A DNA stretch of 64,000 nucleotides from CAWFPR01 sp963817635 (GCA_963817635.1 CAWFPR010000025.1:1-64000); one strand, 5' to 3'. Numbered from the stretch's first letter, positions 27,780 to 38,444 are shown. The notes: a model not told the origin generated them from the sequence alone. Numbers and translations: made by a program.

Positions 27780-27965
27780 TTACCAGCTGCTCTTCGTCAC
27801 CCCGGCGATGTCGCCCTCGAGCGCCAGCTTTCGGAAGCACAGGCGGCAGAGTGCGAACTTGCGCATGTAGGCACGGGGCCGGCCGCAGCGGTGGCAGCGG
27901 TTGCGCAGCCGGACCTTGTACTTCGGGGCCTTCTCTTCCTTCGCGATCTTTGCAGTCGTGGCCAT
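27780..27965 (-). CDS. rpsN: 30S ribosomal protein uS14, zinc type
   Basis: 61 aa, with Cys24, Cys27, Cys40 and Cys43 forming the zinc site of the C+ (type Z) form. Ends in GVTKSSW like other short uS14 proteins. Confidence 0.96.
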   Translation of the reverse strand: MATTAKIAKEEKAPKYKVRLRNRCHRCGRPRAYMRKFALCRLCFRKLALEGDIAGVTKSSW

Positions 27966-28012
27966 CGTCTACCTTTTGCCTTTGCCTTGTCCTGATACCG
28001 TCCGCCGCGCCG

Positions 28013-28555
28013 TCAGGCGTTGCGGAACGGCATGCCGAGCAGCTGGAGCAGCTTGCGCGACTCCTCGTCGCTCTTCGCCGTCGTGACGACCGAGATGTTC
28101 ATCCCGCGGGCCTTGTCGACCTTCATGTAGTCGATCTCGGGGAACAGCAACTGGTCCTTCAGCCCCAGCGTGTAGTTGCCGCGGCCGTCGAATCCCTTCG
28201 CGGACACGCCGCGGAAGTCGCGCACGCGCGGCAGCGCGACGGCGATGAGCCGGTCGAGGAAATCCCACATGCGCTCGCCGCGCAGCGTGACCATCGCGCC
28301 GATCGGCATGCCCTTGCGCACCTTGAACTGCGCGATCGACTTCTTGGCGCGCGTCACGACCGGCTTCTGGCCGGCGATCCGGGCGACCTCGTCGGCCCCG
28401 GTGTCGATGATCTTCGCGTTCTGCGTCGCTTCGCCGAGGCCCATGTTGACGACGATCTTCTCGATCTTCGGAATCGCCATCACGTTGTCGTACCCGAACT
28501 CCTTCTGCAGGGCCGGCGCCACATCCTTCTCGTAGCGTTCCTTCAGGCGGCTCAT
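28013..28555 (-). CDS. rplE: 50S ribosomal protein uL5
   Basis: 180 aa 5S rRNA-binding protein: MSRLKERYEKDVAPALQKEF, KIEKIVVNMGLGEATQNAKI and FPEIDYMKVDKARGMNIS are conserved. Its ATG overlaps the rplX stop (ATGA), so the two are coupled. The frame is open upstream over rplX and rplN, which is a composition effect only. Confidence 0.96.
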   Translation of the reverse strand: MSRLKERYEKDVAPALQKEFGYDNVMAIPKIEKIVVNMGLGEATQNAKIIDTGADEVARIAGQKPVVTRAKKSIAQFKVRKGMPIGAMVTLRGERMWDFLDRLIAVALPRVRDFRGVSAKGFDGRGNYTLGLKDQLLFPEIDYMKVDKARGMNISVVTTAKSDEESRKLLQLLGMPFRNA

Positions 28556-28884
28556 TTGTCTACCACTCCCTCGCACTTCCGGCAGACGCGGACCTTGCGG
28601 CCGTCGCCCAGGATCTTGTTGCCGAGGCGCGTCGGCTTCCCGCACTCCGGGCAGACGATCTGCACGTTCGACGCGTGCAGGGCCGCCTCGCGTTCCACGA
28701 GCCCGCCCTTGATCTGGCGCTGCGGGTTCGGCTTCGTGTGGCGCTTGATGATGTTCACGCCCTCGATGACGAGGCGGTTCTTCTCGGGGAGGACCTTCAG
28801 CACGCGGCCACGCTTGCCGCGGTCCTTGCCCGTGATCACCACGACGTTGTCGTTGCGGCGAATTGGCGTTGCGAGTCTGGACAT
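28552..28884 (-). CDS. rplX: 50S ribosomal protein uL24 with zinc-ribbon tail
   Basis: 110 aa. KOW motif (NVVVITGKDRGKRGRVLKVL) followed by a C-terminal extension with four cysteines, Cys78, Cys81, Cys101 and Cys104 (CPEC ... CRKC), a zinc-ribbon-like pattern. It initiates 50S assembly. Its stop overlaps rplE. Confidence 0.95.
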   Translation of the reverse strand: MSRLATPIRRNDNVVVITGKDRGKRGRVLKVLPEKNRLVIEGVNIIKRHTKPNPQRQIKGGLVEREAALHASNVQIVCPECGKPTRLGNKILGDGRKVRVCRKCEGVVDK

Positions 28885-28897
28885 AACGTTTCTCGGA

Positions 28898-28921
28898 GGG
28901 CGGTTCGCGAACCGCCCCTAC
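28898..28921 (+). repeat. GGGCGG palindromic repeat supplying the rplN stop codon
   Basis: GGGCGGTTCGCGAACCGCCC followed by CTAC. The minus-strand TAG inside the GTAG end of the repeat (28918-28920) is the stop codon of rplN, so the repeat abuts the gene with no gap. Confidence 0.9.
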
Positions 28922-29286
28922 AGGACCTCGGGAGCGAGCGAGATGATCTTCATGAACCGGCGGTCGCGCAGCTCGCGCGCAACCGGGCCGAACACGCGCG
29001 TGCCGATCGGCTCCTTCTGGTCGTTGATGAGCACGGCCGCGTTGCGGTCGAACCGGATGTAGCTGCCGTCCTTCCGCCGCTGCTCCTTGCGCGTGCGGAC
29101 GATGACCGCCTTGACGACCTGCCCCTTCTTGACCGTGCCGTCCGGGGTCGCTTCCTTCACCGAGGCGGTGACGATGTCGCCCAGGCGCGCGTACCGGCCG
29201 GTCGAGCCGCCAATCGGGTTGATGACCGCGATCTTGCGGGCGCCCGAGTTGTCCGCGACGTCGAGAATCGATCGCATCTGGACCAT
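28918..29286 (-). CDS. rplN: 50S ribosomal protein uL14
   Basis: 122 aa, complete five-stranded barrel protein (MVQMRSILDVADNSGARKIA ... FMKIISLAPEVL) at the subunit interface. Stop codon is part of the palindromic repeat. Three nt separate it from rpsQ. Confidence 0.97.
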   Translation of the reverse strand: MVQMRSILDVADNSGARKIAVINPIGGSTGRYARLGDIVTASVKEATPDGTVKKGQVVKAVIVRTRKEQRRKDGSYIRFDRNAAVLINDQKEPIGTRVFGPVARELRDRRFMKIISLAPEVL

Positions 29287-29289
29287 GGT

Positions 29290-29544
29290 CTAGACCCCCT
29301 TCGCCTTCTCGACGACGCTCGTGACGACCCACCGCTTGCGGCGGCTCATCGGGCGCGTCTCGGTAATCGCGACGCGGTCGCCGACCTTCGCCTCGTTCTT
29401 CTCGTCGTGCGCGAGGAAGGTCGACGTGCGCCGTTGTATCTTGCCGTACAGCGCGTCACGGATCTGCCGTTCGATCGCGACCGTGACGGTCTTGTCCATC
29501 TTGTCGCTGACGACCACGCCAGTGACCACTGCCTTGGTAGCCAT
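29290..29544 (-). CDS. rpsQ: 30S ribosomal protein uS17
   Basis: 84 aa OB-fold primary binder of 16S rRNA (GVVVSDKMDKTVTVAIERQI, DRVAITETRPMSRRKRWVVT). Directly follows rpmC with no spacer. Confidence 0.96.
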   Translation of the reverse strand: MATKAVVTGVVVSDKMDKTVTVAIERQIRDALYGKIQRRTSTFLAHDEKNEAKVGDRVAITETRPMSRRKRWVVTSVVEKAKGV

Positions 29545-29736
29545 CTACGCCGTCTCCTTCTCGCGCAGGACCGTCTTGACGCGCGCCAGGTCGCGACGCA
29601 GGGTCTGCATCTTGTGGCCGGCCTCGAGCTGGCCCATCGACTTCTGGATCCGCAGCCGGAACAGCTGGTCGTCGAAGTCTTTCTCGCGCTGCTGCAACTC
29701 GTCGGCGCTCAGATCGCGGAACTCCGTCACCTTCAT
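29545..29736 (-). CDS. rpmC: 50S ribosomal protein uL29
   Basis: 63 aa alpha-helical hairpin near the tunnel exit (MKVTEFRDLSADELQQREKD ... LARVKTVLREKETA). Overlaps rplP by 4 nt. Confidence 0.96.
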   Translation of the reverse strand: MKVTEFRDLSADELQQREKDFDDQLFRLRIQKSMGQLEAGHKMQTLRRDLARVKTVLREKETA

Positions 29737-30158
29737 GACGCCTTCTCCTCAGCGAATCGCGTCGCGAACTTGGTCTTGATCGGAAGCTTCGCCGCAGCCA
29801 GCCGCAAGGCCTGCCGCGCGTCCGTCTCGCTGACCCCTTCCATCTCGAACAGGATCCGCCCCGGCCGGACGACGCACACCCACTCTTCAGGTGCGCCCTT
29901 GCCCTTGCCCATTCGGGTTTCCTGCGGCTTCTTCGTAATCGGCTTGTCGGGGAAGACCCGAATCCAGATCTTGCCGCCGCGCTTGATGAAGCGGGTCATC
30001 GCCACGCGCGCCGCTTCGATCTGGCGGGCGGTCATCCAGCACGGCTCGAGGGCCTTCAGTCCGTAGTCGCCGAACGACACGTCGGAGCCGCGCCACGCCT
30101 TCCCCCGCATCCGGCCGCGCTGCTGCTTCCGGAACTTCACCTTCTTCGGCATCAACAT
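29733..30158 (-). CDS. rplP: 50S ribosomal protein uL16
   Basis: 141 aa. MLMPKKVKFRKQQRGRMRGK start and the tRNA-contact region FIKRGGKIWIRVFPDKPITK are conserved. Complete. The upstream spacer to rpsC contains a GCTAGTC array. Confidence 0.97.
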   Translation of the reverse strand: MLMPKKVKFRKQQRGRMRGKAWRGSDVSFGDYGLKALEPCWMTARQIEAARVAMTRFIKRGGKIWIRVFPDKPITKKPQETRMGKGKGAPEEWVCVVRPGRILFEMEGVSETDARQALRLAAAKLPIKTKFATRFAEEKAS

Positions 30159-30174
30159 GATGACTTGATCCTTG

Positions 30175-30262
30175 TCAGTCGCTAGCGCCGGTCGCTAGTC
30201 GCTAGTCGCGCGTCGCTGGTCGCCAGTCGCGGTAGTCGCGAGTCGCGCAGTCGCCTGCGCTC
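30175..30262. repeat. GTCGCTA heptamer-like array between rpsC and rplP
   Basis: Degenerate GTCGCTA / GTCGCGA units fill the 114-nt spacer. No other feature is visible. Confidence 0.8.
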
Positions 30263-30272
30263 GGCGATTTCC

Positions 30273-30956
30273 CTATGCCCGCCCGGCCGGACGACGCGGC
30301 GCGCGATAATCCTCTTCACGGCCGATCCGCGGCACGAGGCGCTCGCCCTTGTAGAGCCACACCTTCACGCCGATCTGGCCGTAGGTCGTACTCGCTTCGG
30401 CAAAGCCGTAGTCGATGTCGGCCCGCAGCGTCTGGAGCGGCAGCTGCCCGTGCAGGTACCACTCGGAACGCGCGATTTCCGCGCCGTTCAACCGGCCGGA
30501 CACCCGCACCTTGATGCCGCGCGCGCCGAAGCGCAGCGCCGACTCGACGGCCTTGCGCATCGCCCGCCTGAACGCCACCCGCTTTTCGAGCTGCATCGCG
30601 ACCGATTCGCCGATGAGCTGCGCGTCGAGCTCGGGCTTCTGGATCTCCTGAATGTTGATGAAGACCTCGCGATTGGTCTTCTTCTGGATTTCCTGCTTCA
30701 GCTTGTCCACCTCGGTGCCCTTCCGGCCGATGATGATGCCGGGGCGCGACGTGTAGATGTCGATCTTCAGCTTGTTGGCGGCGCGCTCGATCTCGATCTT
30801 CGACACGCCGGCATGCTGGAACCGGGCCTTGAGCGTGTCGCGCAGCTTCAGGTCCTCGTGGAGCAGCTTGGCGTAGTCCTTGTCGGCGAACCACCGCGAG
30901 CGCCACGTCTTGTTGAAGCCGAGACGGAATCCGTGCGGATGAACTTTCTGACCCAT
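30273..30956 (-). CDS. rpsC: 30S ribosomal protein uS3
   Basis: 227 aa with N-terminal MGQKVHPHGFRLGFNKTWRS, the KH domain (RPGIIIGRKGTEVDKLKQEI) and the C-terminal domain with RLNGAEIARSEWYLHGQLPL. Forms the mRNA entry with uS4 and uS5. Confidence 0.97.
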   Translation of the reverse strand: MGQKVHPHGFRLGFNKTWRSRWFADKDYAKLLHEDLKLRDTLKARFQHAGVSKIEIERAANKLKIDIYTSRPGIIIGRKGTEVDKLKQEIQKKTNREVFINIQEIQKPELDAQLIGESVAMQLEKRVAFRRAMRKAVESALRFGARGIKVRVSGRLNGAEIARSEWYLHGQLPLQTLRADIDYGFAEASTTYGQIGVKVWLYKGERLVPRIGREEDYRAPRRPAGRA

Positions 30957-30960
30957 AATT

Positions 30961-31020
30961 TAGTCGCTAGTCTCTAGTCGCTAGTCTCTAGTCGTCGGTG
31001 GCTAGTCGCTAGTCGGTCGC
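30961..31020. repeat. GTCGCTA/GTCTCTA array between rplV and rpsC
   Basis: Second array of TAGTCGC/TAGTCTC heptamers, same unit as at 30175. The rpsC gene is thus flanked by two related arrays. Confidence 0.8.
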
Positions 31021-31033
31021 TCTTCGCGGCTCG

Positions 31034-31534
31034 TTAATCTTTGGCGGCGGGCTTCTTCGCCCGCGCGCCCGTGCTTGCCGTGGTCCTCGCCGCCTTGCCC
31101 TGCGCGCGCTTCTTCGGCGCCGCGCCCCGTGCCCGCTTGGGCTGCCCGGCCTTCGCCTCGCCCGCGGGCGCCACGACCCGGACGCGCTCGGCGCGCTCGG
31201 CCACTTCCACCGTCAGGTGCGCGGTGCGTTTGACGACGCGGAACGCGCGCCCCATCGGGGCAGGGCGAATCCGCTTCTGCGACGGCCCCTGATTCGCGTA
31301 GCACGCGGTCACGACCAGGCGGTCGACGTCGCCGCCGAAGCCTTCCTTCTGCTGGGCGTTCGCGATGGCCGAGCGCAGCACCTTGGCGATGTCGCGCGCG
31401 ACGCCCTTGCGGGCGAACTGCAGCGTCGCAAGCGCATGGTTGACGTCGCGGCCGCGGATCAAATCGAGGACGAGGCCCGCCTTCTGGGCCGAGGTCCGGA
31501 TGTACTTCGCTGTCGCGTGTGCCTGCACCGCCAT
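31034..31534 (-). CDS. rplV: 50S ribosomal protein uL22 with basic tail
   Basis: 166 aa: canonical uL22 to about residue 112 (the tunnel hairpin GRAFRVVKRTAHLTVEVAE), then about 50 extra residues rich in Ala, Lys and Arg (KAGQPKRARGAAPKKRAQG). Similar basic extensions occur on bL17 and uS11 here. ATG overlaps the rpsS stop by 1 nt (TAATG). Confidence 0.95.
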   Translation of the reverse strand: MAVQAHATAKYIRTSAQKAGLVLDLIRGRDVNHALATLQFARKGVARDIAKVLRSAIANAQQKEGFGGDVDRLVVTACYANQGPSQKRIRPAPMGRAFRVVKRTAHLTVEVAERAERVRVVAPAGEAKAGQPKRARGAAPKKRAQGKAARTTASTGARAKKPAAKD

Positions 31535-31839
31535 TACGCACCCGCCTTCGCGGCCGGCGCCACCGACGCCGCCTTGTCGCTCTTGGTCGTGTGGCCCCGG
31601 AACTGCCGCGTCGGCGCGAATTCGCCGAGCTTGTGCCCGACCATGTTCTCCGTCACGTAGACCGGGATGAACTTCCGGCCGTTGTGGACCGCGATCGTGT
31701 GCCCCACCATCTCGGGAATCACCGTCGAGCGGCGCGACCAGGTCTTGATGACCTTCTTGTCGCCCCCGCGGTTCATGACTTCCACCTTCTCGAGCAGAGG
31801 CACGTCGACGAAGGGGCCCTTCTTCAGTGATCTGGACAT
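31534..31839 (-). CDS. rpsS: 30S ribosomal protein uS19
   Basis: 101 aa head protein; MSRSLKKGPFVDVPLLEKVE and GHKLGEFAPTRQFRGHTTKS are conserved. Start at 31839; the upstream open frame is spacer containing a degenerate palindrome at about 31864-31888. Confidence 0.96.
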   Translation of the reverse strand: MSRSLKKGPFVDVPLLEKVEVMNRGGDKKVIKTWSRRSTVIPEMVGHTIAVHNGRKFIPVYVTENMVGHKLGEFAPTRQFRGHTTKSDKAASVAPAAKAGA

Positions 31840-31863
31840 ATCTGTTACCGTCGATTCTGTGTC

Positions 31864-31888
31864 GGTGGCTCGGCGCGAGCCGCCCTTA
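31864..31888 (+). repeat. Degenerate palindromic repeat between rplB and rpsS
   Basis: GGTGGCTCGGCGCGAGCCGCCC then TTAC: a diverged member of the GGGCGG family, overlapping the last bases of rplB. Confidence 0.6.
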
Positions 31889-32710
31889 CTTCTGTCTCCG
31901 CTGCACGATGAAGCGGTCGGTGGACTTCCGGTTCCGGGTCTTGTAGCCCTTGGCGGGCTGGCCCCACGGCGACACGGGATGACGGCCGCCCGAGGTCTTG
32001 CCCTCGCCGCCGCCAAGCGGGTGATCCACCGGGTTCATCGCCACGCCTCGCACGTGCGGGCGCTTGCCGACCCACCGGCTGCGGCCCGCCTTGCCGGCCG
32101 ACACGTTCTCGTGGTCGACGTTGCCGACCTGGCCGATCGTCGCCAGGCAGTCGACGTTGATCTTCCGAATCTCGCCGGACGGCATCTTCACCGACGCATA
32201 CGCGCCTTCCTTGGCGACCAGCTGCACCGAGGAGCCCGCGCTGCGCGCGATCTGCCCGCCCTTGCCCGGCCTCAGCTCCACGTTGTGGATCTGGGTGCCG
32301 AGCGGGATGTTCTTGAGCGGCAGCGCGTTGCCCGGCAGGATGTCGACATTCGGCCCCGACACGATGGTGTCGCCGACCTTGATGCCGGCCGGCTGGAGGA
32401 TGTAGCGCTTCTCGCCGTCGGCGTAGGTCAGCAGCGCGATGCGCGCCGATCGGTTCGGGTCGTATTCGACCGTCGCCACGCGCGCCGGAATGTTGTACTT
32501 CTCGCGCTTGAAGTCGATGATCCGGTAGCTGCGCTTGTGGCCGCCGCCGCGCCACCAGGACGTGAGCTCGCCGTGGTTGTTCCGGCCTCCCGACTTGTGG
32601 AGCGGCTCGGTCAGCGGCTTGTACGGCTCGGACGTGGTGATCTCATCGAACACCTGCACCGTCTGAAAGCGGCGGCCGGGTGACGTCGGGTTGTACTTGC
32701 GAATAGGCAT
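31886..32710 (-). CDS. rplB: 50S ribosomal protein uL2
   Basis: 274 aa. The RNA-binding core and the C-terminal GVAMNPVDHPLGGGEGKTSG, containing the conserved His near the peptidyl transferase centre, are complete. Confidence 0.97.
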   Translation of the reverse strand: MPIRKYNPTSPGRRFQTVQVFDEITTSEPYKPLTEPLHKSGGRNNHGELTSWWRGGGHKRSYRIIDFKREKYNIPARVATVEYDPNRSARIALLTYADGEKRYILQPAGIKVGDTIVSGPNVDILPGNALPLKNIPLGTQIHNVELRPGKGGQIARSAGSSVQLVAKEGAYASVKMPSGEIRKINVDCLATIGQVGNVDHENVSAGKAGRSRWVGKRPHVRGVAMNPVDHPLGGGEGKTSGGRHPVSPWGQPAKGYKTRNRKSTDRFIVQRRQK

Positions 32711-32732
32711 GACTGTGAATCCTGAAGCTGCA

Positions 32733-32756
32733 GGGCGGTTCCCGAACCGCGGCTAC
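32733..32756 (+). repeat. Degenerate palindromic repeat overlapping the rplW stop
   Basis: GGGCGGTTCCCGAACCGCGG then CTAC. As at rplN, the minus-strand TAG in the GTAG end (32753-32755) is the stop codon of the upstream gene, here rplW. Confidence 0.75.
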
Positions 32757-33043
32757 GCTCCCTCCAAGAATTCCGGAATCTTTTCGCCGTCGCGCAGCCG
32801 CACGTAGGCCTTCTTCCAGTCGGACCGCTGGCCCACGAACCGCCCCTGGCGCTTCACCTTGCCGTGCGCGATGGCCGTGCGGACGCCGGCGACCTTCGAA
32901 CCGAGCAGCTTCTCGACCGCGTGCTTGATGTCCACCTTGGTCGCGCCGGTCGCCACCTCGAACACGAGCGTCCGGCCGTCCTCGCGCAGCAGCGTCGTCT
33001 TTTCCGTGATGAGCGGGCGGCGGATAACGTCTGTGAGTTTCAT
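32753..33043 (-). CDS. rplW: 50S ribosomal protein uL23
   Basis: 96 aa; docking site for trigger factor, SRP and SecY at the tunnel exit. MKLTDVIRRPLITEKTTLLR and GKVKRQGRFVGQRSDWKKAY are canonical. The raw sequence lacks a stop between rplD and rplW, so both fall in one frame; ATG 33043 is the natural start. Confidence 0.95.
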   Translation of the reverse strand: MKLTDVIRRPLITEKTTLLREDGRTLVFEVATGATKVDIKHAVEKLLGSKVAGVRTAIAHGKVKRQGRFVGQRSDWKKAYVRLRDGEKIPEFLEGA

Positions 33044-33059
33044 CGTCAATGTCCTGTTG

Positions 33060-33083
33060 GGGCGGCTCGTGAGCCGCCCTTGA
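33060..33083 (+). repeat. GGGCGG palindromic repeat between rplD and rplW
   Basis: GGGCGGCTCGTGAGCCGCCC followed by TTGA. The apparent fusion of rplD and rplW would have to translate through this repeat (GRLTSRPN), which argues against a real fusion. Confidence 0.85.
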
Positions 33084-33086
33084 CGC

Positions 33087-33706
33087 TTACCGAATGCGGC
33101 CTGCAGCTTCTCGAGCGCCTCGCGCGTCGCCACGACACAGCTCGTATCCATGATGTCGCGGGCCGTCACGCGCGCGGCGGCCACCAGCCGCACCCCCTCG
33201 ATGTTGCGGGCGGTCAGCGTGAACTGCTCGTCGGGTGTCACGTCGATGACCAGCGTCTTGCCGGTCGCACCGATCCGCTGGAAGAGCCCGACGGTCGTCT
33301 TCGTCTTGTGGTCAGACGTCTCGAGGCGATCCACCACGATGACCGCGCCGTCGTGCAGCTTCGTCGCGAGCGCGGCGCGCACGGCGCCGATCCGGACCTT
33401 CTTCGGCAGGTCGAACGTGTAGCTGCGCGGCTGCGGCCCGAACACGGTGCCGCCCCCGCGCCAGAGCGGAGTCCGGCTCGATCCCACCTGCGGCCGCCCG
33501 GTGCCCTTCTGCTTGTACGGCTTCTTGCCGCCGCCGCTGACGAGCGCGCGGTTCTTCGTCGCGTGGGTGCCGCGCCGCTCGGACGCGTTCTCCTGCACGA
33601 CGGATTCCCAGATCAGATCCGCATTGATCCGGCCGCCGAACACATCGTCGTTCAGCTCGAGGTCGCCGACCTTCTCGTTGTTGGCGTTGACGATATTCAG
33701 CTTCAT
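33087..33706 (-). CDS. rplD: 50S ribosomal protein uL4 (stop codon lost by an indel)
   Basis: About 206 aa: MKLNIVNANNEKVGDLELND, the tunnel loop YKQKGTGRPQVGSSRTPLWR and the globular C-terminus to LEKLQAAFG. Just there the raw sequence reads GGTAAG; one more G would give GGG TAA, a stop at 33087-33089 where uL4 normally ends. Without it the frame runs through a palindromic repeat into rplW. I annotate the separate gene and regard the fusion as an artefact. Confidence 0.9.
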
Positions 33707-33717
33707 TGGGTGCTGTC

Positions 33718-34425
33718 CTACTTCTTGCCCTTCGCGGAACCCTTGACGGCGCCCTTCGTCGGCTTCTCCGGCTGCGGAGCCGCGACGCGCTTGACCGTCA
33801 GGCCCTTGCGGACGATCACATACGTGCCGGGGGCGCCCGGGACCGCGCCGCGCACCACCAGCAGGTTGTTGTCGGCGTCGACCTGCACGATCTTCAGGTT
33901 GCGCACGGTGACGCGATCGCCGCCCATCCTCCCGGCGGCGCGCATGCCCTTGACGACGCGCGACGGGTACGACGAGGCGCCGATCGAACCGGGTGCGCGG
34001 TGGAACATCGAGCCGTGGCTCGCCGCGCCGCCGCTGAAGTTGTGGCGCTTCATGACGCCCTGGAAGCCCTTGCCGCGGCTGATGCCGATGACGTCCACCC
34101 GCTCGCCGCTGCTGAACAGGCCGTTGACGAGCACCTGGTCGCCCGGGCTCACCGGATCGCTGCCGGCCGCCAGCTTCACCTCGCGCCGGACGCGCGTCGG
34201 CGGCACGCCGGCCTTCTTGTAGTGCCCCTCGAGCGGCTTCGGCACGCGCGCGGGGCGCTCCTCGACCAGCCCCAGCTGCACGGCTTCGTACTTGTCGGTG
34301 CCCGGTGACTTCACCTGGACGACGACGCACGGGCCCGCCTTGATGACGGTGGCGGGCGTGACCGTGCCGTCAGGCGCGAACACCTGGGTCATGCCCACTT
34401 TTCTGCCGATGATGCCAGTAACCAT
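33718..34425 (-). CDS. rplC: 50S ribosomal protein uL3
   Basis: 235 aa. MVTGIIGRKVGMTQVFAPDG, GKGFQGVMKRHNFSGG with the methylatable Gln region, and a Lys/Pro-rich tail (PEKPTKGAVKGSAKGKK) a little longer than usual. Start GTG/ATG context agrees with the family N-terminus. Confidence 0.96.
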   Translation of the reverse strand: MVTGIIGRKVGMTQVFAPDGTVTPATVIKAGPCVVVQVKSPGTDKYEAVQLGLVEERPARVPKPLEGHYKKAGVPPTRVRREVKLAAGSDPVSPGDQVLVNGLFSSGERVDVIGISRGKGFQGVMKRHNFSGGAASHGSMFHRAPGSIGASSYPSRVVKGMRAAGRMGGDRVTVRNLKIVQVDADNNLLVVRGAVPGAPGTYVIVRKGLTVKRVAAPQPEKPTKGAVKGSAKGKK

Positions 34426-34444
34426 GTCTGTTCTCTTGTCCGCC

Positions 34445-34780
<336 letters not shown>

Positions 34781-34802
34781 CTGTTTGCCTTTGTCTGCCT
34801 GC

Positions 34803-34822
34803 GGCGGGGCTGAAGCCCCGCC
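34803..34822. repeat. Short palindrome between fusA and rpsJ
   Basis: GGCGGGGC-TGA-AGCCCCGCC-like hairpin in the 55-nt spacer where tuf would be expected. Could act as an attenuator; it lacks a T run. Confidence 0.5.
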
Positions 34823-34835
34823 CTCCGTATCGTCG

Positions 34836-36956
<2,121 letters not shown>

Positions 36957-36969
36957 TACGTCCCGTTGT

Positions 36970-37443
36970 CTACCACCGGTAATGCGCAAAGGCCTTGTTG
37001 GCCTCCGCCATCCGGTGCGTGTCTTCCCGCTTCTTCACCGCGCCCCCGCGGAGGTTGGCCGCATCGAGCAGCTCGTTGGCGAGCTTCTCGGTCATCGTCT
37101 TGCCGTCGCCGCGCGACCGCGCGTAGCCCACCAGCCAGCGGATACTCAGCGAGAGCCGGCGGTTGGGATTCACTTCAATCGGCACCTGATAGTTCGAGCC
37201 GCCGACCCGGCGCGACTTCACTTCGAGCGACGGCTTGACGTTCTCGACCGCCTTCTTGAACACCTTGAGGGGATCGTCGCCCGTCTTCTCCTGGATGGAG
37301 GTGAGCGAGCCGTACATGATCCGCTCCGCGGTGCTGCGCTTGCCGCCGCGCATCAGGGTGCTGATGAACTTGGTCACCAGCGCGCTGCTGTACAGCGGAT
37401 CGAGGGGCACTTCACGCTTCGCGATTTCGCGTCTACGAGGCAT
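36970..37443 (-). CDS. rpsG: 30S ribosomal protein uS7
   Basis: 157 aa (MPRRREIAKREVPLDPLYSS ... HRMAEANKAFAHYRW), nucleates the 30S head. 11 nt after rpsL and 13 nt before fusA. Confidence 0.97.
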   Translation of the reverse strand: MPRRREIAKREVPLDPLYSSALVTKFISTLMRGGKRSTAERIMYGSLTSIQEKTGDDPLKVFKKAVENVKPSLEVKSRRVGGSNYQVPIEVNPNRRLSLSIRWLVGYARSRGDGKTMTEKLANELLDAANLRGGAVKKREDTHRMAEANKAFAHYRW

Positions 37444-37454
37444 CGTCTATTTCC

Positions 37455-37829
37455 TTAGGACTTCGGGCGCTTCGCGCCGTATTTCGACCGGCCCTGCTTG
37501 CGTCCCGCCACGCCCACCGCGTCGAGCGTGCCGCGGACGACGTGGTAGCGCACGCCGGGAAGATCCTTGACGCGGCCGCCGCGGATCAGCACGAGCGAGT
37601 GCTCCTGCAGGTTGTGGCCGACGCCCGGAATGTAGGTCGTGACCTCGATTCCGTTGGTCAGGCGGACGCGCGCAACCTTGCGCAGCGCCGAATTCGGCTT
37701 CTTGGGCGTCTGGGTGAAGACGCGCACGCAGACGCCGCGCTTCTGCGGGCTGTCCTGCAGCGCAGGGCTCTTCGTCTTCGTGATGACCTTGTCGCGCCCT
37801 TTGCGAACAAGCTGGCTGATCGTCGGCAC
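37455..37829 (-). CDS. rpsL: 30S ribosomal protein uS12
   Basis: 124 aa decoding-site protein. The start is GTG at 37829 (PTISQLVRKGRDK follows), giving the exact family length; the frame is open eight codons further. The loop TPKKPNSALRKVARV keeps the wild-type Lys that is mutated in streptomycin-resistant strains. First gene of the long ribosomal operon. Confidence 0.95.
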   Translation of the reverse strand: MPTISQLVRKGRDKVITKTKSPALQDSPQKRGVCVRVFTQTPKKPNSALRKVARVRLTNGIEVTTYIPGVGHNLQEHSLVLIRGGRVKDLPGVRYHVVRGTLDAVGVAGRKQGRSKYGAKRPKS

Positions 37830-38130
37830 GGTTCGGACAACTCCAGTCAGCACACGCGAAATCCCGCGCGCGCAGAACGTGAAACGCCGACGGCCACGCG
37901 CCTTTCGCGCCCGTCGGTTGGTTGCCCCAGGCCTAGGGAGCCGCGCGAGCGGCCCGGCACCTGGAACTGACTTACCCTATAAGGTTGATAACGGCGTGCG
38001 TCTCGAGGACGCCTGCGATGCGCGGCACGCCGAGTCGGGGTGCCGCGAGCCCCTGGCCATTTCAGGCGCAGGGCGGTTCTGGGTCGACTGGCTCTAGATA
38101 GGGTGTCCTAGGGCCGACCAGAACCTTGCA

Positions 38131-38160
38131 AAGATAGCAGAAAGGCCCCGCGCAATGCAA
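38131..38160 (-). promoter_or_regulatory. Candidate sigma-70 promoter of the ribosomal operon
   Basis: Minus strand TTGCAT (38155-38160), 18-nt spacer, TATCTT (38131-38136). Start near 38124 would leave a leader of about 295 nt before rpsL. Moderately good boxes in the only sizeable spacer upstream of rpsL; the leader 37830-38124 holds no gene that I can recognise. Confidence 0.5.
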
Positions 38161-38197
38161 GGGTCAGGTGCGGCGAGGAGACATCTTGTGGGAAACC

Positions 38198-38226
38198 GCC
38201 GGCCACCCGGTCCCGGGCGGCCGGCC
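38198..38226 (-). terminator. GC-rich hairpin after csbD
   Basis: GCCGGCCGCCCGG-GAC-CGGGTGGCCGGC on the minus strand, 15 nt after the csbD stop and just before the rpsL promoter. There is no long T run, so it is a probable rather than certain terminator. Confidence 0.5.
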
Positions 38227-38240
38227 TCGCTCAAGCCGTT

Positions 38241-38444
38241 CTAGTCTTTCAACTTGTCGCCGACGTCTTTGATCGCCTCGCCGACCTTCCGGCGAGCACG
38301 CCCGAAGCCTTCCTGGACTTCGCCCCCCGCCTCGTCAGCAACGCCTTCATCGTGGAGCCGGTCGTTGTTCGTCAGGTCCCCGGCCGCCTGCTTGGCCTTC
38401 CCCTTCAATTGATCTACCTTGCCGTCGAGCTCGTCGCGATTCAT
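38241..38444 (-). CDS. CsbD-like stress protein
   Basis: 67 aa, small, highly charged: MNRDELDGKVDQLKGKAKQA AGDLTNND is the CsbD family signature, with a second amphipathic repeat (GRARRKVGEAIKDVGDKLKD). CsbD proteins are general stress (sigma-B in Bacillus) products of unknown mechanism. Strong ribosome site GGGAGG. Stands alone between the ribosomal operon and a heptamer array. Confidence 0.85.
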   Translation of the reverse strand: MNRDELDGKVDQLKGKAKQAAGDLTNNDRLHDEGVADEAGGEVQEGFGRARRKVGEAIKDVGDKLKD

